From Acidimicrobiia bacterium (lineage in GTDB: Bacteria; Acidobacteriota; Vicinamibacteria; Vicinamibacterales; UBA2999), in assembly GCA_016871275.1 (NCBI GenBank), contig VFZG01000017.1, positions 1 to 64,000 of the forward strand: a DNA stretch of 64,000 nucleotides. The letters are read 5' to 3'. The notes below the pieces were generated by a model, which was not told the origin of the DNA, searched no databases, and saw only the letters and a program-made list of their open reading frames with translations. Made by a program: the position numbers and the translations under genes. Shown piece by piece: positions 63,614 through 64,000 of this stretch (its first letter is position 1; the number at the start of each line of letters is the position of its first letter).

Positions 63614-64000
63614 GTGTCCGTTATTGACGTTCACCAGAGGCCGTTGGCCAATTTGCGGTTGTCGGTGACCGACCGCTGCAACTTGCGCTGTCAGTACTGC
63701 ATGCCGGAGGAAGATTATCTCTGGCTGCCGCGGGAAGACATTCTGCAGTTCGAGGAGATGGATCGCCTGGTCGATCACTTCCTGGCCCTGGGCGTGGCGA
63801 AGGTGCGTCTGACCGGCGGCGAGCCGCTGCTGCGGCGAGACCTCCCGGCGCTGATCGAGCGGTTGTCCGGCAAGGCCGCCATCCGCGACCTGGCCATGAC
63901 CACCAACGCCGTGCTGCTCGGTCCCGCGGTCCACGACCTCAAACGCGCGGGTCTGCACCGGCTGACGATCAGCCTCGACACCCTGCAGCGCGAGCGATTC
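63614..64000 (+). CDS. moaA: GTP 3',8-cyclase MoaA (N-terminal part)
   Basis: The first 129 codons, cut by the window end. A GTG start (63614) gives VSVIDVHQRPLANLRLSVTD, then the radical-SAM motif CNLRCQYC (Cys22, Cys26, Cys29), VRLTGGEPLLRRDL and MTTNAVLL. MoaA carries out the first step of molybdenum cofactor synthesis. Its presence 6-11 kb from a molybdenum hydroxylase operon fits demand for the cofactor, though no direct operon link exists. Confidence 0.93.
   Translation, partial: MSVIDVHQRPLANLRLSVTDRCNLRCQYCMPEEDYLWLPREDILQFEEMDRLVDHFLALGVAKVRLTGGEPLLRRDLPALIERLSGKAAIRDLAMTTNAVLLGPAVHDLKRAGLHRLTISLDTLQRERF

Overview
This is a high-GC bacterial chromosome segment. It has a carboxypeptidase-regulatory/TonB-dependent receptor of the Oar type, MacB-like orphan permeases, bactofilin, FdhE and a large house-keeping complement. 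By inference this points to Acidobacteriota, most likely the Vicinamibacteria (subdivision 6) lineage. No phage, plasmid origin, rRNA or CRISPR array was seen. Two genes are cut by the window ends: a fused MFS/spermidine-synthase-like protein on the left and moaA on the right.

Layout. 0-8 kb: membrane protein of unknown function, Oar-type receptor, small membrane protein, PBP5-like D,D-carboxypeptidase, fdhE. 8-13.5 kb: glgA, a translationally coupled trxA-trxB pair, and iscS-mnmA (sulfur donor and tRNA thiolase). 13.7-22.9 kb: bactofilin, methyltransferase, SAM hydrolase, glpX, MFS, Na+/H+ antiporter, hflX, TPR-SLH lipoprotein, pgsA-like. 22.9-27.8 kb (minus): an efflux-type cluster (adaptor plus two MacB-like permeases, no ATPase) headed by a B12-binding MerR regulator of the CarH/LitR type, with three tandem 11-bp operator repeats just upstream. 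27.8-38.7 kb: an exopolysaccharide locus with four GT4 and one GT2 glycosyltransferases, a priming phosphoglycosyltransferase, UDP-glucuronate decarboxylase, and divergent ugd-galE. It makes UDP-GlcA, UDP-xylose and UDP-galactose, and it is interrupted by a RAYT transposase bounded by inverted repeats. 38.8-47.7 kb: MsbA-like exporter, yicC-gmk-coaBC-UDG-priA, then HU and a site-2 protease. 47.9-52.4 kb: der, MerR, tRNA-Pro(GGG), DUF3810-like protein, sua5. 52.5-58.2 kb: a Tat-exported molybdenum hydroxylase of the PaoABC type with its own cytochrome b. 58.3-64 kb: an adaptor pseudogene, dpaL, two amidohydrolases, a degenerate receiver domain, bacilliredoxin and moaA.

The most notable signals are three. 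First, the CarH-like regulator and its operator; it lacks the His that forms the light-state cobalt ligand in CarH. Second, a set of 7- and 8-bp short tandem repeat arrays that share units between distant sites. They supply stop codons and possibly start codons, and they are translated in frame inside der (twice) and dpaL. Third, several SD-less genes whose -10 box lies about 7-17 nt before the start codon, suggesting leaderless transcription. All assignments come from reading the sequence; no database search was run.
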